From an uncultured Hungatella sp. (GTDB taxonomy: Bacteria; Bacillota; Clostridia; Lachnospirales; Lachnospiraceae): a stretch of 31,023 nucleotides of DNA. Made by a program: the position numbers and the translations under genes. Position 1 is the first letter of the stretch. Each line of letters begins with the position of its first letter. Where the stretch lies: positions 1-31,023 of the forward strand of contig CAJTOT010000038.1 of NCBI GenBank assembly GCA_910577935.1. The letters are read 5' to 3'. Below, piece after piece: positions 7,466-14,675 of this stretch. Under the pieces are notes generated by a model. That model was given only the letters and a program-made list of their open reading frames with translations. It was not told the origin of the DNA and searched no databases.

Positions 7466-8086
7466 ATGACACAAAAAGAACGCATGGAGGCAGGGCTTGT
7501 CTATGACCCCCTTGATAAAGAGATTATGGAGGACCAGGCTCAGGGAGTTGAACTGATGTACGAGTTTAACATGTCACATCCGGGGGAGGCAGGGAAGAGG
7601 GCCCGTCTGTTGAAGAGGATGCTTGGGACGATAGGAGAGGGGTGCTGCATCGAGCCGCCTCTCAGAGCCAACTGGGGCGGAAGGCATCTGCATCTTGGAG
7701 ACAATGTCTACGTAAACTTCAACTTGACCATCGTGGACGACACGGATATTTTTATCGGAGACAAGGTTATGATCGGACCCAATGTGACCATTGCCACAGC
7801 CAATCACCCGATCTCTCCCCAACTCCGGGCGCGTTCCCTTCAATATAACAGAAGCGTGCGCATCGGTGCCAATGTCTGGATAGGGGCGGGGGCGATTATT
7901 GTTCCTGGAGTCACAATCGGCGATAACACGGTGATCGGGGCGGGAAGCGTCGTCACCAGGGATATTCCTGCCGATGTAGTCGCAGCGGGCAATCCGTGCC
8001 GGGTTCTCAGGGAGATAGGGGAGCGGGAGAGAGAGTATTTTTACAAGAATGAGAGAATTGACTGGGAGAATCTGTCCCATCTATAG
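7466..8086 (+). CDS. Sugar O-acetyltransferase (maltose/galactoside acetyltransferase family)
   Basis: About 206 residues. The N-terminal part is the Mac domain ('MEAGLVYDPLDKEIMEDQ'), followed by a left-handed beta-helix of hexapeptide repeats ('IGDKVMIGPNVTIATANHPI', then 'VRIGANVWIGAGAIIVPGVT'). The catalytic His in 'TANHPIS' is present. It transfers acetyl from acetyl-CoA to a sugar hydroxyl in the cytosol. GGAGG at 7453-7457 suits the ATG at 7466 (8 bases) or at 7463 (5 bases); the longer frame from 7406 runs into the promoter region and is unlikely. It is a single-gene unit with its own promoter and two hairpins downstream. The physiological acceptor is unknown; these enzymes are often thought to detoxify non-metabolised sugars. 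Confidence 0.93.
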   Translation: MTQKERMEAGLVYDPLDKEIMEDQAQGVELMYEFNMSHPGEAGKRARLLKRMLGTIGEGCCIEPPLRANWGGRHLHLGDNVYVNFNLTIVDDTDIFIGDKVMIGPNVTIATANHPISPQLRARSLQYNRSVRIGANVWIGAGAIIVPGVTIGDNTVIGAGSVVTRDIPADVVAAGNPCRVLREIGEREREYFYKNERIDWENLSHL

Positions 8087-8100
8087 CAGCGGTTCAGACG

Positions 8101-8127
8101 GACAGCCGCCTGTTCTCGGCGGCTGTC
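8101..8127 (+). terminator. First hairpin of a tandem terminator
   Basis: GACAGCCGCC (8101-8110) and GGCGGCTGTC (8118-8127) form a perfect 10-bp stem with a 7-base loop. There is no T run after it; the T-tailed hairpin follows 26 bases on. Confidence 0.6.
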
Positions 8128-8153
8128 CTGCCAAGCGGATTTCCGCATACATG

Positions 8154-8182
8154 GCCCGGTTGATATAACAGCCGGGCTTTTT
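8154..8182 (+). terminator. Second, T-tailed hairpin after the acetyltransferase
   Basis: GCCCGG (8154-8159) pairs with CCGGGC (8172-8177), followed directly by five T. The loop is 12 bases. Confidence 0.7.
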
Positions 8183-8257
8183 GACGGACAGATATCTGGT
8201 GGGAAGAAGAGATGACGGTTCAAGAGGGTGAAAATCACTGTACAGGCAAATATGTTC

Positions 8258-8286
8258 TTGACAAATACGAACATATGTTCTATTAT
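8258..8286 (+). promoter_or_regulatory. Sigma-A promoter with a LexA (SOS) box in its spacer
   Basis: TTGACA (8258-8263), exactly 17 bases, TATTAT (8281-8286). The spacer ends with GAACATATGTTC (8269-8280), preceded by C. This matches the Gram-positive LexA/DinR box CGAAC-n4-GTTCG at all but the last position. An extra half-site ATATGTTC lies at 8250-8257. A bound LexA would block this promoter until DNA damage. No reading frame with a ribosome site starts just downstream: the transcript would first run antisense across the tRNA-Gly and then towards parE (start 8712). A weak minus-strand promoter (TATAAT on that strand, 8281-8286 region) overlaps the same box. Confidence 0.75.
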
Positions 8287-8314
8287 AGCTGTAAAGAAAT
8301 TTGAACAAACAAAA

Positions 8315-8387
8315 AAGCACGTGACGGGAATCGAACCCGCCTCTCCAGCTTGGGAAGCTGGCGTTCTACCGATGAACTACACATGCT
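8315..8387 (-). tRNA. tRNA-Gly, anticodon CCC
   Basis: On the minus strand the acceptor stem AGCATGT/ACGTGCT pairs fully (one G-T). The anticodon stem CCAGC/GCTGG encloses TTCCCAA, so the anticodon is CCC. The T arm is CGGGTTCGATTCCCG. The discriminator base is T, usual for Gly in Firmicutes. CCA is not encoded; T residues follow. Reads GGG codons. Confidence 0.93.
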
Positions 8388-8397
8388 TATGGATTGT

Positions 8398-8425
8398 ATT
8401 ATACCACAAATTTGGCAGGAATCAA
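8398..8425 (-). promoter_or_regulatory. Promoter of the tRNA-Gly
   Basis: On the minus strand: TTGATT (8425-8420), a 16-base spacer, TATAAT (8403-8398). It lies 10 bases ahead of the mature tRNA 5' end. Confidence 0.75.
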
Positions 8426-8540
8426 GAGGAAATTTCAAATTTTTTAAAAAAATTTTTGTGACAGTGTGGTGCTGCTTGCTGTGAACGCATGTGAACAGTA
8501 ACCTGTTTGCACAGTGTGATGCGGCGCAAAAAACAGCTGC

Positions 8541-8570
8541 TTGCAAATTCCGTTGGTTTGTGTGTATAAT
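8541..8570 (+). promoter_or_regulatory. Sigma-A promoter of parE-parC
   Basis: TTGCAA (8541-8546), an 18-base spacer, TATAAT (8565-8570). It gives a leader of about 135 bases before the parE start codon, which carries the two palindromes at 8597 and 8652. Confidence 0.75.
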
Positions 8571-8596
8571 ATAGAAACCGCTCTGAGAGAGCAAGA

Positions 8597-8611
8597 CAGG
8601 TTATCAACCTG
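8597..8611. promoter_or_regulatory. Palindrome copy 1 in the parE leader
   Basis: CAGGTTATCAACCTG: arms CAGGTT and AACCTG around ATC. It starts about 20 bases into the predicted transcript. An identical copy lies at 8652-8666. It could be a DNA operator or, in RNA, a tight hairpin. Confidence 0.6.
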
Positions 8612-8651
8612 CGCCGTGAAAAGGGTACAGGAAGGATGCGGAAAAATCCGG

Positions 8652-8666
8652 CAGGTTATCAACCTG
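8652..8666. promoter_or_regulatory. Palindrome copy 2 in the parE leader
   Basis: Identical to 8597-8611 over all 15 bases; the two start points are 55 bases apart. It lies 45 bases before the parE start codon and does not cover the ribosome site (GGAGGG at 8701-8706). Confidence 0.6.
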
Positions 8667-8711
8667 TAAATAAAAGAAGTATTACAGAGCAGCAGGATAT
8701 GGAGGGTGAAC

Positions 8712-10631
8712 ATGGCAAAGGCACAGTACAACGCGGACAGTATCACGGTTCTGGAGGGTCTGGAGGCTGTCAGGAAAAGGCCGGGAATGTACATAGGAGG
8801 AGTGGGGATCAAAGGCCTGAACCACTTAATCTATGAAGTCCTGGACAATTCCGTGGACGAGCATCTGGCAGGATTCTGTACCCATATATGGGTAACTCTG
8901 GAGGCGGACGGCTCCTGCACCGTGAAGGATAACGGAAGAGGGATTCCGGTGGAGATGCACAAGAAGGGAGTGTCTGCGGAGAGGGTGGTCCTGTCCACCC
9001 TTCACGCGGGGGGGAAGTTTGACAATCAGGCGTACAAGACCAGCGGCGGCCTTCACGGCGTGGGCTCCTCGGTGGTCAACGCCCTTTCGGAGCGCATGGA
9101 CATCAAGGTGTACAAGAACGGCTCTGTCCACCACGACGGCTATGAGCGGGGAATCCCTGTGGTGGAGCTGGTGGACGGGCTGCTCCCCATTGTGGGGAAG
9201 ACGAAGGAGACGGGCACGGAGATCAATTTTCTGCCGGACGGAGAGATATTCGAGAGGACAAGGTTTAAGGCGGACTGGCTGAAAAGCAGGATTCACGAGA
9301 CGGCTTACTTAAACCCCGGACTTACGATTCAGTATGCCAACAGGCGCAAGGGGGAGGAGGAGACCGTCACATTTTCCGAGCCGGAGGGGATCGTGGCCTA
9401 TGTGAAGGAGGTCAACGCAGGCAAGACTCCGGTTCACGACCCCATTTATTTTAAGGGGGCCATGGACAATATTGAGGTGGAGGCGGCCTTCCAGTTTGTG
9501 GACGCCTTTGAGGAGAATATTTCCGGATTCTGCAACAATATCTTTACCCAGGAGGGGGGGACTCACCTGGTAGGGTTCAAGACCAAGTTCACCATGCTGA
9601 TCAACAGCTACGCCAAGGAGCTGGGAATCTTGAAGGAGAAGGACGCTAATTTCACAGGGGCCGATACCCGCAACGGGATGACTGCAATCGTGGCCATCAA
9701 GCACCCGGACCCTATATTTGAGGGACAGACGAAGACAAAGATGGCCAGCGCCGACGCCACCAAGGCGGTGTTCACCATCACGGGAGACGAGCTGCAGCTG
9801 TATTTTGACAGAAATCTGGAAGTTTTAAAGGGAATTATCAGCTGCGCGGAGAAGTCGGCAAAGATCCGCAAGGCGGAGGAGAAGGCGAGGACCAACATGC
9901 TGACCAAGTCAAAGTTCTCCTTTGACAGCAACGGGAAGCTGGCAAACTGCGAGAGCAGGGAGCCGGAGAAGTGCGAGATATTCATCGTGGAGGGAGACTC
10001 CGCCGGCGGCTCGGCAAAGACGGCGAGGAACCGCATGTATCAGGCCATCCTCCCCATCCGCGGCAAGATTCTGAACGTGGAGAAGGCGTCTATGGACAAG
10101 GTTCTGGCCAACGTGGAGATCAAGACCATGATCAATGCCTTCGGGTGCGGGTTCTCCGAGGGCTACGGCAATGATTTCGACATCAGCAGGCTGCGGTATC
10201 ACAAGATTATTCTCATGACCGATGCGGATGTGGACGGAAGCCATATCGACACCCTTCTGCTCACCTTTCTCTACCGGTTCATGCCGGAGCTGATCTACAA
10301 CGGCCATGTGTATATCGCCATGCCGCCTCTGTTCAAGGTTATCCCCAAGAAGGGGGAGGAGCAGTACCTGTATGACGAGAAGGAACTGGAGAGGTACAGG
10401 AAGACCCACACCGGCGATTTTACCCTCCAGAGATACAAAGGTCTGGGAGAGATGGATGCGGGCCAGCTGTGGGAGACGACGCTGGACCCGGAGAACCGGG
10501 TGCTGAAGCGGGTGGAGATAGAGGACGCCCGCCTGGCATCGGAGATCACGGAGATGCTCATGGGAAGCGACGTGCCGCCCAGACGGCAGTTTATCTACGA
10601 GCATGCGGACGAGGCGGAGATTGACGCGTAG
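8712..10631 (+). CDS. parE: Type IIA DNA topoisomerase, B subunit (topoisomerase IV ParE / GyrB-like)
   Basis: 639 residues. The GHKL ATPase comes first: E42 and N46 in 'YEVLDNSVDEH', 'DNGRGIPV' at 73-80, and 'TSGGLHGVGSSVVNA' from 110. The transducer domain follows. The TOPRIM domain has 'EGDSAGGSAKTA' (catalytic Glu) and 'MTDADVDGSHI' (metal-binding Asp pair). 'LQRYKGLGEMDAGQLWETT' ends the protein. With the A subunit encoded 17 bases downstream it forms an A2B2 enzyme that passes one DNA duplex through another using ATP, separating daughter chromosomes. GGAGGG at 8701-8706 supports the ATG at 8712; the GTG at 8706 lies in the ribosome site. GyrB and ParE are hard to separate by eye; the partner's lack of a GyrA box favours topoisomerase IV. 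Confidence 0.88.
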   Translation: MAKAQYNADSITVLEGLEAVRKRPGMYIGGVGIKGLNHLIYEVLDNSVDEHLAGFCTHIWVTLEADGSCTVKDNGRGIPVEMHKKGVSAERVVLSTLHAGGKFDNQAYKTSGGLHGVGSSVVNALSERMDIKVYKNGSVHHDGYERGIPVVELVDGLLPIVGKTKETGTEINFLPDGEIFERTRFKADWLKSRIHETAYLNPGLTIQYANRRKGEEETVTFSEPEGIVAYVKEVNAGKTPVHDPIYFKGAMDNIEVEAAFQFVDAFEENISGFCNNIFTQEGGTHLVGFKTKFTMLINSYAKELGILKEKDANFTGADTRNGMTAIVAIKHPDPIFEGQTKTKMASADATKAVFTITGDELQLYFDRNLEVLKGIISCAEKSAKIRKAEEKARTNMLTKSKFSFDSNGKLANCESREPEKCEIFIVEGDSAGGSAKTARNRMYQAILPIRGKILNVEKASMDKVLANVEIKTMINAFGCGFSEGYGNDFDISRLRYHKIILMTDADVDGSHIDTLLLTFLYRFMPELIYNGHVYIAMPPLFKVIPKKGEEQYLYDEKELERYRKTHTGDFTLQRYKGLGEMDAGQLWETTLDPENRVLKRVEIEDARLASEITEMLMGSDVPPRRQFIYEHADEAEIDA

Positions 10632-10648
10632 GGGAGGATCAGGAAGAC

Positions 10649-12883
10649 ATGGCAGAAAAGATTATTACAACCGAATATTCGGAGGAGATGCAGCGCAGTT
10701 ATGTGAACTATTCCATGAGCGTCATCACGGCCCGGGCCATCCCTGACGCCAGGGATGGGTTAAAGCCGGTGCAGCGGCGGGTGCTCTACGACATGAGCGA
10801 ACTGAAGCTGAACCACGACAAGCCCCACAGAAAGTCGGCGCGTATCGTGGGCGATACCATGGGTAAATACCATCCCCACGGAGATTCGTCCATCTACGAC
10901 ACGCTGGTGGTTCTCAGCCAGGATTTTAAGAAGGGCATGGCGCTGGTGGACGGCCACGGAAACTTCGGCTCCATAGAGGGAGACGGGGCGGCGGCTATGC
11001 GTTATACAGAGGCCAGGCTTCAGAAGTTCGCGGAGGAGGTGTATTTAAAAGACCTGGATAAAACCGTGGAGTTCGTGCCAAACTATGACGAGACAGAAAA
11101 GGAGCCGGAGGTTCTGCCGGTGCGGGTGCCCAACCTTCTGATCAACGGCGCGGAGGGCATCGCCGTGGGCATGAGCACCAGCATTCCGCCCCACAACCTG
11201 GCGGAGGTGGCGGACGCGGTGAAGGCCTACATCCAGAATCCGGATATCAGCACGAAAGAGCTTATGGGCTTTATGCCGGGACCGGATTTTCCCACAGGGG
11301 GAATCATCGCCAACAAGAAAGACCTTCAGGAGATCTATGAGACGGGAACCGGGAAGATCAAGCTGCGGGGCAGAATGGAGATTGAGCTGGGAAAGCGCAG
11401 GAGCGACAAGGACAAGCTGGTTATCACGGAGATTCCCTACACCATGATCGGAGCAGGGATCAACAAGTTTCTGGTGGATGTGGCGGATCTGGTGGAATCC
11501 AAGAAGCTCACCGATGTCACGGATATCTCCAACCAGTCCAACAAGGAGGGCATCCGCATTGTCCTGGAACTGAAGAAGGACGCAGATGTGGAGCGCATCA
11601 AGAATATCCTCTACAAGAAGACGAAGCTGGAGGACACTTACGGCGTCAATATGCTCGCCATCGTAAAGGGAAGGCCGGAGACTCTGAACCTGAGAGGAAT
11701 TTTAAAGAATTACCTGGATTTTCAATATGAGAACAGCAGGAAGAAATACCAGATACTCCTGGACAGAGAGACGGAGAAGAAGGAGATCAAGGAGGGACTG
11801 ATCAAGGCCTGCGATGTCATCGATCTGATCATCGCCGTTCTCAGGGGAGCGAAGAATTTAAAAGACGCCAAGGCCTGTCTCATGAACGGCGACACCTCCA
11901 GAATCAAGTTCAGGAACCCGGAGTTCGAGAAGGACGCCGGGGAGCTGCGCTTTACAGAGAAGCAGGCATCGGCGATACTGGAGATGCGCCTCTACAAGCT
12001 CATCGGCCTCGAGATCCTGGCCCTGGAGAAGGAGTACAAAGAGACGTTAAAAAAGATCAAGGAATACACCAGGATTCTCAAGGATAAAGAGGCCATGGAC
12101 AGGGTGATCACAGAGGATCTTGACAAAATCAAGGAAGAATTCTCCCTGGTGCGCCGCACGGACATTGAGGATGGGAAGGAGGCCGTGTTCGAGGAGGTTC
12201 CCGTGGAGGTTCAGGAGGTTGCCTTTGTCATGGATCGGTTCGGATACTGCAAGATCCTGGACCGGACCGTCTACGAGAGGAACCAGGAGACTGTCAACGG
12301 GGATTACCCCTATGTGATCCGGTGCATGAACACGGATAAGATCTGTCTTTTTACCGATGCGGGTAATATGCATCAGATCAAGGTGAGAGATATTCCGGCG
12401 GGAAGGCTGAGGGAAAAAGGCGTTCCCATAGACAATATCAGCAAGTATGACGGGACGAAGGAACAGATCCTCTGCCTGACGAACCTCGACAGAATCCTGG
12501 GGACAAAGCTGCTGTTTGCCACCAGGATGGCGCTGGTGAAGCTGGCGCCGGGCACGGAATTCGTGACCAACAACCGGACCGTGGCCGCCACCAAGCTGCA
12601 GGAGGGGGACCGGCTGGTAAGCGTTCTCATAGCGGGAGAAGAGAAGGAGACGGTTCTCCGGACAAAGCAGGGGTATTTTCTGCGGTTTGCCCTGGAGGAG
12701 ATATCGGAGATGAAGAAGAATTCCAGGGGAGTCAGGGGAATTAAGCTGGAGAAGGATGACGAGCTGGAGCAGGTGTATCTCGTCGGGGAGGACCCGGTGG
12801 TGAAGTATAAGCAGAAGGAGGTTCATCTGAACAGGCTCAAGATAGGAAAGAGGGATGGGAAGGGAAATAAGGCCAGGCTGTAG
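10649..12883 (+). CDS. parC: Type IIA DNA topoisomerase, A subunit (topoisomerase IV ParC-like)
   Basis: 744 residues. The winged-helix cleavage domain carries the active-site Tyr (Y119 in 'AAAMRYTEARL') and the quinolone region 'MGKYHPHGDSSIYDTL', where S80 and D84 match the usual drug-contact Ser and acidic residue, so no classic resistance change is seen. The tower and coiled coil follow. The C-terminal domain has about six beta-pinwheel blades ('YCKILDRTVYERN', 'ICLFTDAGNMHQIKV'). The GyrA box Q-R-R-G-G-K-G is absent; the matching place reads 'KNSRGVRGIKL'. That suits a decatenase rather than a supercoiling gyrase. GGAGG lies 11 bases before the ATG. Co-transcribed with parE. Confidence 0.88.
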   Translation: MAEKIITTEYSEEMQRSYVNYSMSVITARAIPDARDGLKPVQRRVLYDMSELKLNHDKPHRKSARIVGDTMGKYHPHGDSSIYDTLVVLSQDFKKGMALVDGHGNFGSIEGDGAAAMRYTEARLQKFAEEVYLKDLDKTVEFVPNYDETEKEPEVLPVRVPNLLINGAEGIAVGMSTSIPPHNLAEVADAVKAYIQNPDISTKELMGFMPGPDFPTGGIIANKKDLQEIYETGTGKIKLRGRMEIELGKRRSDKDKLVITEIPYTMIGAGINKFLVDVADLVESKKLTDVTDISNQSNKEGIRIVLELKKDADVERIKNILYKKTKLEDTYGVNMLAIVKGRPETLNLRGILKNYLDFQYENSRKKYQILLDRETEKKEIKEGLIKACDVIDLIIAVLRGAKNLKDAKACLMNGDTSRIKFRNPEFEKDAGELRFTEKQASAILEMRLYKLIGLEILALEKEYKETLKKIKEYTRILKDKEAMDRVITEDLDKIKEEFSLVRRTDIEDGKEAVFEEVPVEVQEVAFVMDRFGYCKILDRTVYERNQETVNGDYPYVIRCMNTDKICLFTDAGNMHQIKVRDIPAGRLREKGVPIDNISKYDGTKEQILCLTNLDRILGTKLLFATRMALVKLAPGTEFVTNNRTVAATKLQEGDRLVSVLIAGEEKETVLRTKQGYFLRFALEEISEMKKNSRGVRGIKLEKDDELEQVYLVGEDPVVKYKQKEVHLNRLKIGKRDGKGNKARL

Positions 12884-12896
12884 AAGCTATTATCGT

Positions 12897-12925
12897 TTGA
12901 CATTTTTCCCCATACATGTTAGATT
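12897..12925 (+). promoter_or_regulatory. Sigma-A promoter of deoD
   Basis: TTGACA (12897-12902), a 17-base spacer, TAGATT (12920-12925), 40 bases before the deoD start codon. Confidence 0.7.
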
Positions 12926-12965
12926 AGAAAGAAGGAGCATATAACAGAGACCAGGAGGAAAAGAC

Positions 12966-13685
12966 ATGTCAGAGAGCAAGATTCCAACTCCCCACATCGG
13001 AGCCGGCGAGGGGGAGATTGCAGAGAGCATACTGCTGCCGGGTGATCCGCTGAGGGCAAAGTACATCGCGGACAATTTTCTGACGGATGCGGCGCAGTTT
13101 AACGCCACGCGGAACATGCTGGGCTTCACGGGCTTCTACAAGGGGAAGCGGGTGTCCGTCATGGGCACGGGAATGGGATGTCCGTCTATCGGAATCTATT
13201 CCTATGAGCTGATACATTTTTACGGATGCAGGAATCTGATCCGCGTGGGGACGGCGGGGGCGCTGAGACCTGACGTGAAGGTGAGAGATCTGGTGTTCGG
13301 CATGGGGGCCTGCACCACATCCAATTATGTAAAGCAGTTCAGACTTCCGGGGGATTATTCCTGCATCTGCAGCTTCGAACTGCTGGAGAAGGCGGTGAGC
13401 GCGGCCAGGGAGAGAGGGCTGGAATACCATGTGGGGAATATTCTCAGCTCCGATATGTTCTACAATCCGGATCTGCCGCCTGCCGGGACAACCTGGGACC
13501 GCATGGGGGTTCTGGCTGTGGAGATGGAGTCGGCGGCGCTGTACAGCAACGCCGCTTACGGGGGAGCCAACGCGCTGTGCATACTGACGGTGTCCGACTC
13601 TCTGGTCACCGGCGAGGCGACTACGGCCGAAGAGCGGCAGACTTCCTTTACGGACATGATGGAAGTGGCTCTGGAACTTGTGTGA
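12966..13685 (+). CDS. deoD: Purine-nucleoside phosphorylase, DeoD type
   Basis: At 239 residues it matches the hexameric DeoD family. 'LLPGDPLRAKYIA' is the phosphate-binding start, 'MGTGMGCPSIGIYSYEL' and 'VGTAGALRPDVKVRDLV' form the active site, 'VLAVEMESAALY' binds ribose, and 'LTVSDSLVTGEATTAEERQ' carries the catalytic Asp and the Arg that aids it. It splits purine (deoxy)nucleosides with phosphate into base and sugar-1-phosphate in the cytosol. AGGAGG at about 12953-12958 places the start. It has its own promoter and is followed by a 194-base gap with two hairpins, so it is likely a single-gene unit or the first of a loose series with the TatD gene. Confidence 0.95.
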   Translation: MSESKIPTPHIGAGEGEIAESILLPGDPLRAKYIADNFLTDAAQFNATRNMLGFTGFYKGKRVSVMGTGMGCPSIGIYSYELIHFYGCRNLIRVGTAGALRPDVKVRDLVFGMGACTTSNYVKQFRLPGDYSCICSFELLEKAVSAARERGLEYHVGNILSSDMFYNPDLPPAGTTWDRMGVLAVEMESAALYSNAAYGGANALCILTVSDSLVTGEATTAEERQTSFTDMMEVALELV

Positions 13686-13690
13686 TTGAT

Positions 13691-13725
13691 GCCGGCAAGG
13701 GGGAGACAGGGGGAGTTTTGCCGGC
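13691..13725 (+). other. Stem-loop after deoD
   Basis: GCCGGCAA (13691-13698) pairs perfectly with TTGCCGGC (13718-13725). The 19-base loop is purine-rich and includes GGGGGAG twice. No T run follows. Confidence 0.5.
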
Positions 13726-13801
13726 TGCGGCCAACAGGTGTGAACGGTAACAATTTATAAAGCAGAGAATTGCGCCGCCGTGAGAGGGCGTGTGGAGAAG
13801 G

Positions 13802-13843
13802 CCAGAAGCAGAGGGGGAGTTTAGGCTTGTCCTTTGCTTCTGG
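13802..13843 (+). other. Second stem-loop in the deoD-TatD gap
   Basis: CCAGAAGCA (13802-13810) pairs perfectly with TGCTTCTGG (13835-13843) around a 24-base loop that again contains GGGGGAGTTT. It ends 37 bases before the TatD-family start codon, so it may affect that leader. Confidence 0.5.
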
Positions 13844-13879
13844 TCTTGCTGCGAATGGATTAGAGTAAGGAAATAAGAC

Positions 13880-14659
13880 ATGGCAGGAATGATGGATAGT
13901 CATGCCCATATCTGCGGAAAAGATCTGTCTTCCAGATGGAGGGAGACGGCAGCAGGGGCAAAAAATGCGGGAATTGAAAAGATAATGATCGTCTGCAGGG
14001 ATGCGAGGGAGGCCAGGAGGGCCATAGACATTGCGGGTGAAGATTCCATGTTTGATGTGGCTTTTGGCTATTCACCCAACGATACTCTGAAGGTGGGAAG
14101 AACGGAATGGGAGCAGCTGGAGCAGCTTCTGGCCAATCCCCTTGTCAAGGCCATAGGCGACATTGGCATGGATTATTTTTACTATGAGACCGTTGTTCCC
14201 CAGGTGCTTCAGAAGGAGCTGTTTGTGAGACAGATGGAACTGGCCAACAGGGTGGGAAAACCGGCGCTGATTCATATGCGCATGGCCGGGGAGGATACCA
14301 GAAGATATATAAAGGGGCACCTGAAGGTGCCGGGGATCATGCACAACTACAGCGGCGGCTGGGAGCTGATGAAGGATTTTCTGGATATCGGGATGTACCT
14401 TTCGTTTTCCGGCAGGATTCTCCTGGAGGCGTCTGACGAAAGCACGAGAAAAGCGGTGAGGGAGGTTCCCCTGGACAGGCTTTTTCTGGAGAGCGACGCC
14501 CCGCTGACAACGCCTGTGGAGGGCGGGCAGTCCTTAAGGCTTTATGAACATCTCGACCAGGTGCTTGACTATGTGTGCGGTTTGAGGGGGATGGAGAGAG
14601 AAGCGCTGGTCCGGGCAATTCACGACAATTACATGCGCCTGTTTCCCCGGAACCTGTGA
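13880..14659 (+). CDS. TatD-family metal-dependent hydrolase (DNase), variant metal site
   Basis: At 259 residues it is a TIM-barrel amidohydrolase of the TatD group. Metal ligands are H8 and H10 ('MDSHAH'), H132 ('LIHMRMA'), H155 ('IMHNYSGG') and D206 ('FLESDAPL'). The bridging Glu of the usual 'GEIGLDY' motif is Asp here (D94, 'GDIGMDYFYY'). Asp can still bind metal, but the shift is uncommon. Family members are 3'-5' DNases linked to repair. The start follows AAGGA at about 13867-13871. mutY starts 16 bases after the stop, so the two repair-linked genes are probably co-transcribed. The Arg of the usual 'HSRDA' motif remains in 'HMRMA' but its Asp is lost. Confidence 0.85.
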   Translation: MAGMMDSHAHICGKDLSSRWRETAAGAKNAGIEKIMIVCRDAREARRAIDIAGEDSMFDVAFGYSPNDTLKVGRTEWEQLEQLLANPLVKAIGDIGMDYFYYETVVPQVLQKELFVRQMELANRVGKPALIHMRMAGEDTRRYIKGHLKVPGIMHNYSGGWELMKDFLDIGMYLSFSGRILLEASDESTRKAVREVPLDRLFLESDAPLTTPVEGGQSLRLYEHLDQVLDYVCGLRGMEREALVRAIHDNYMRLFPRNL

Positions 14660-14675
14660 CAAGAGGTGATGAAGC

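Noticed and set aside
8228..8461. A 77-codon plus-strand frame over the SOS promoter and tRNA
   Set aside because: It starts upstream of the promoter it would need and reads through the antisense of the tRNA, with no recognisable domain.
8597..8666. TTATCAACC inside the parE-leader palindromes as DnaA boxes
   Set aside because: Only 7 of 9 positions match TTATCCACA. The symmetry of the whole 15-mer explains the sequence better, and no origin features are nearby.
8640..12883. Calling the topoisomerase pair gyrB-gyrA
   Set aside because: The A subunit has no GyrA box and there is no dnaA/recF neighbourhood. Kept as parE-parC with moderate certainty.
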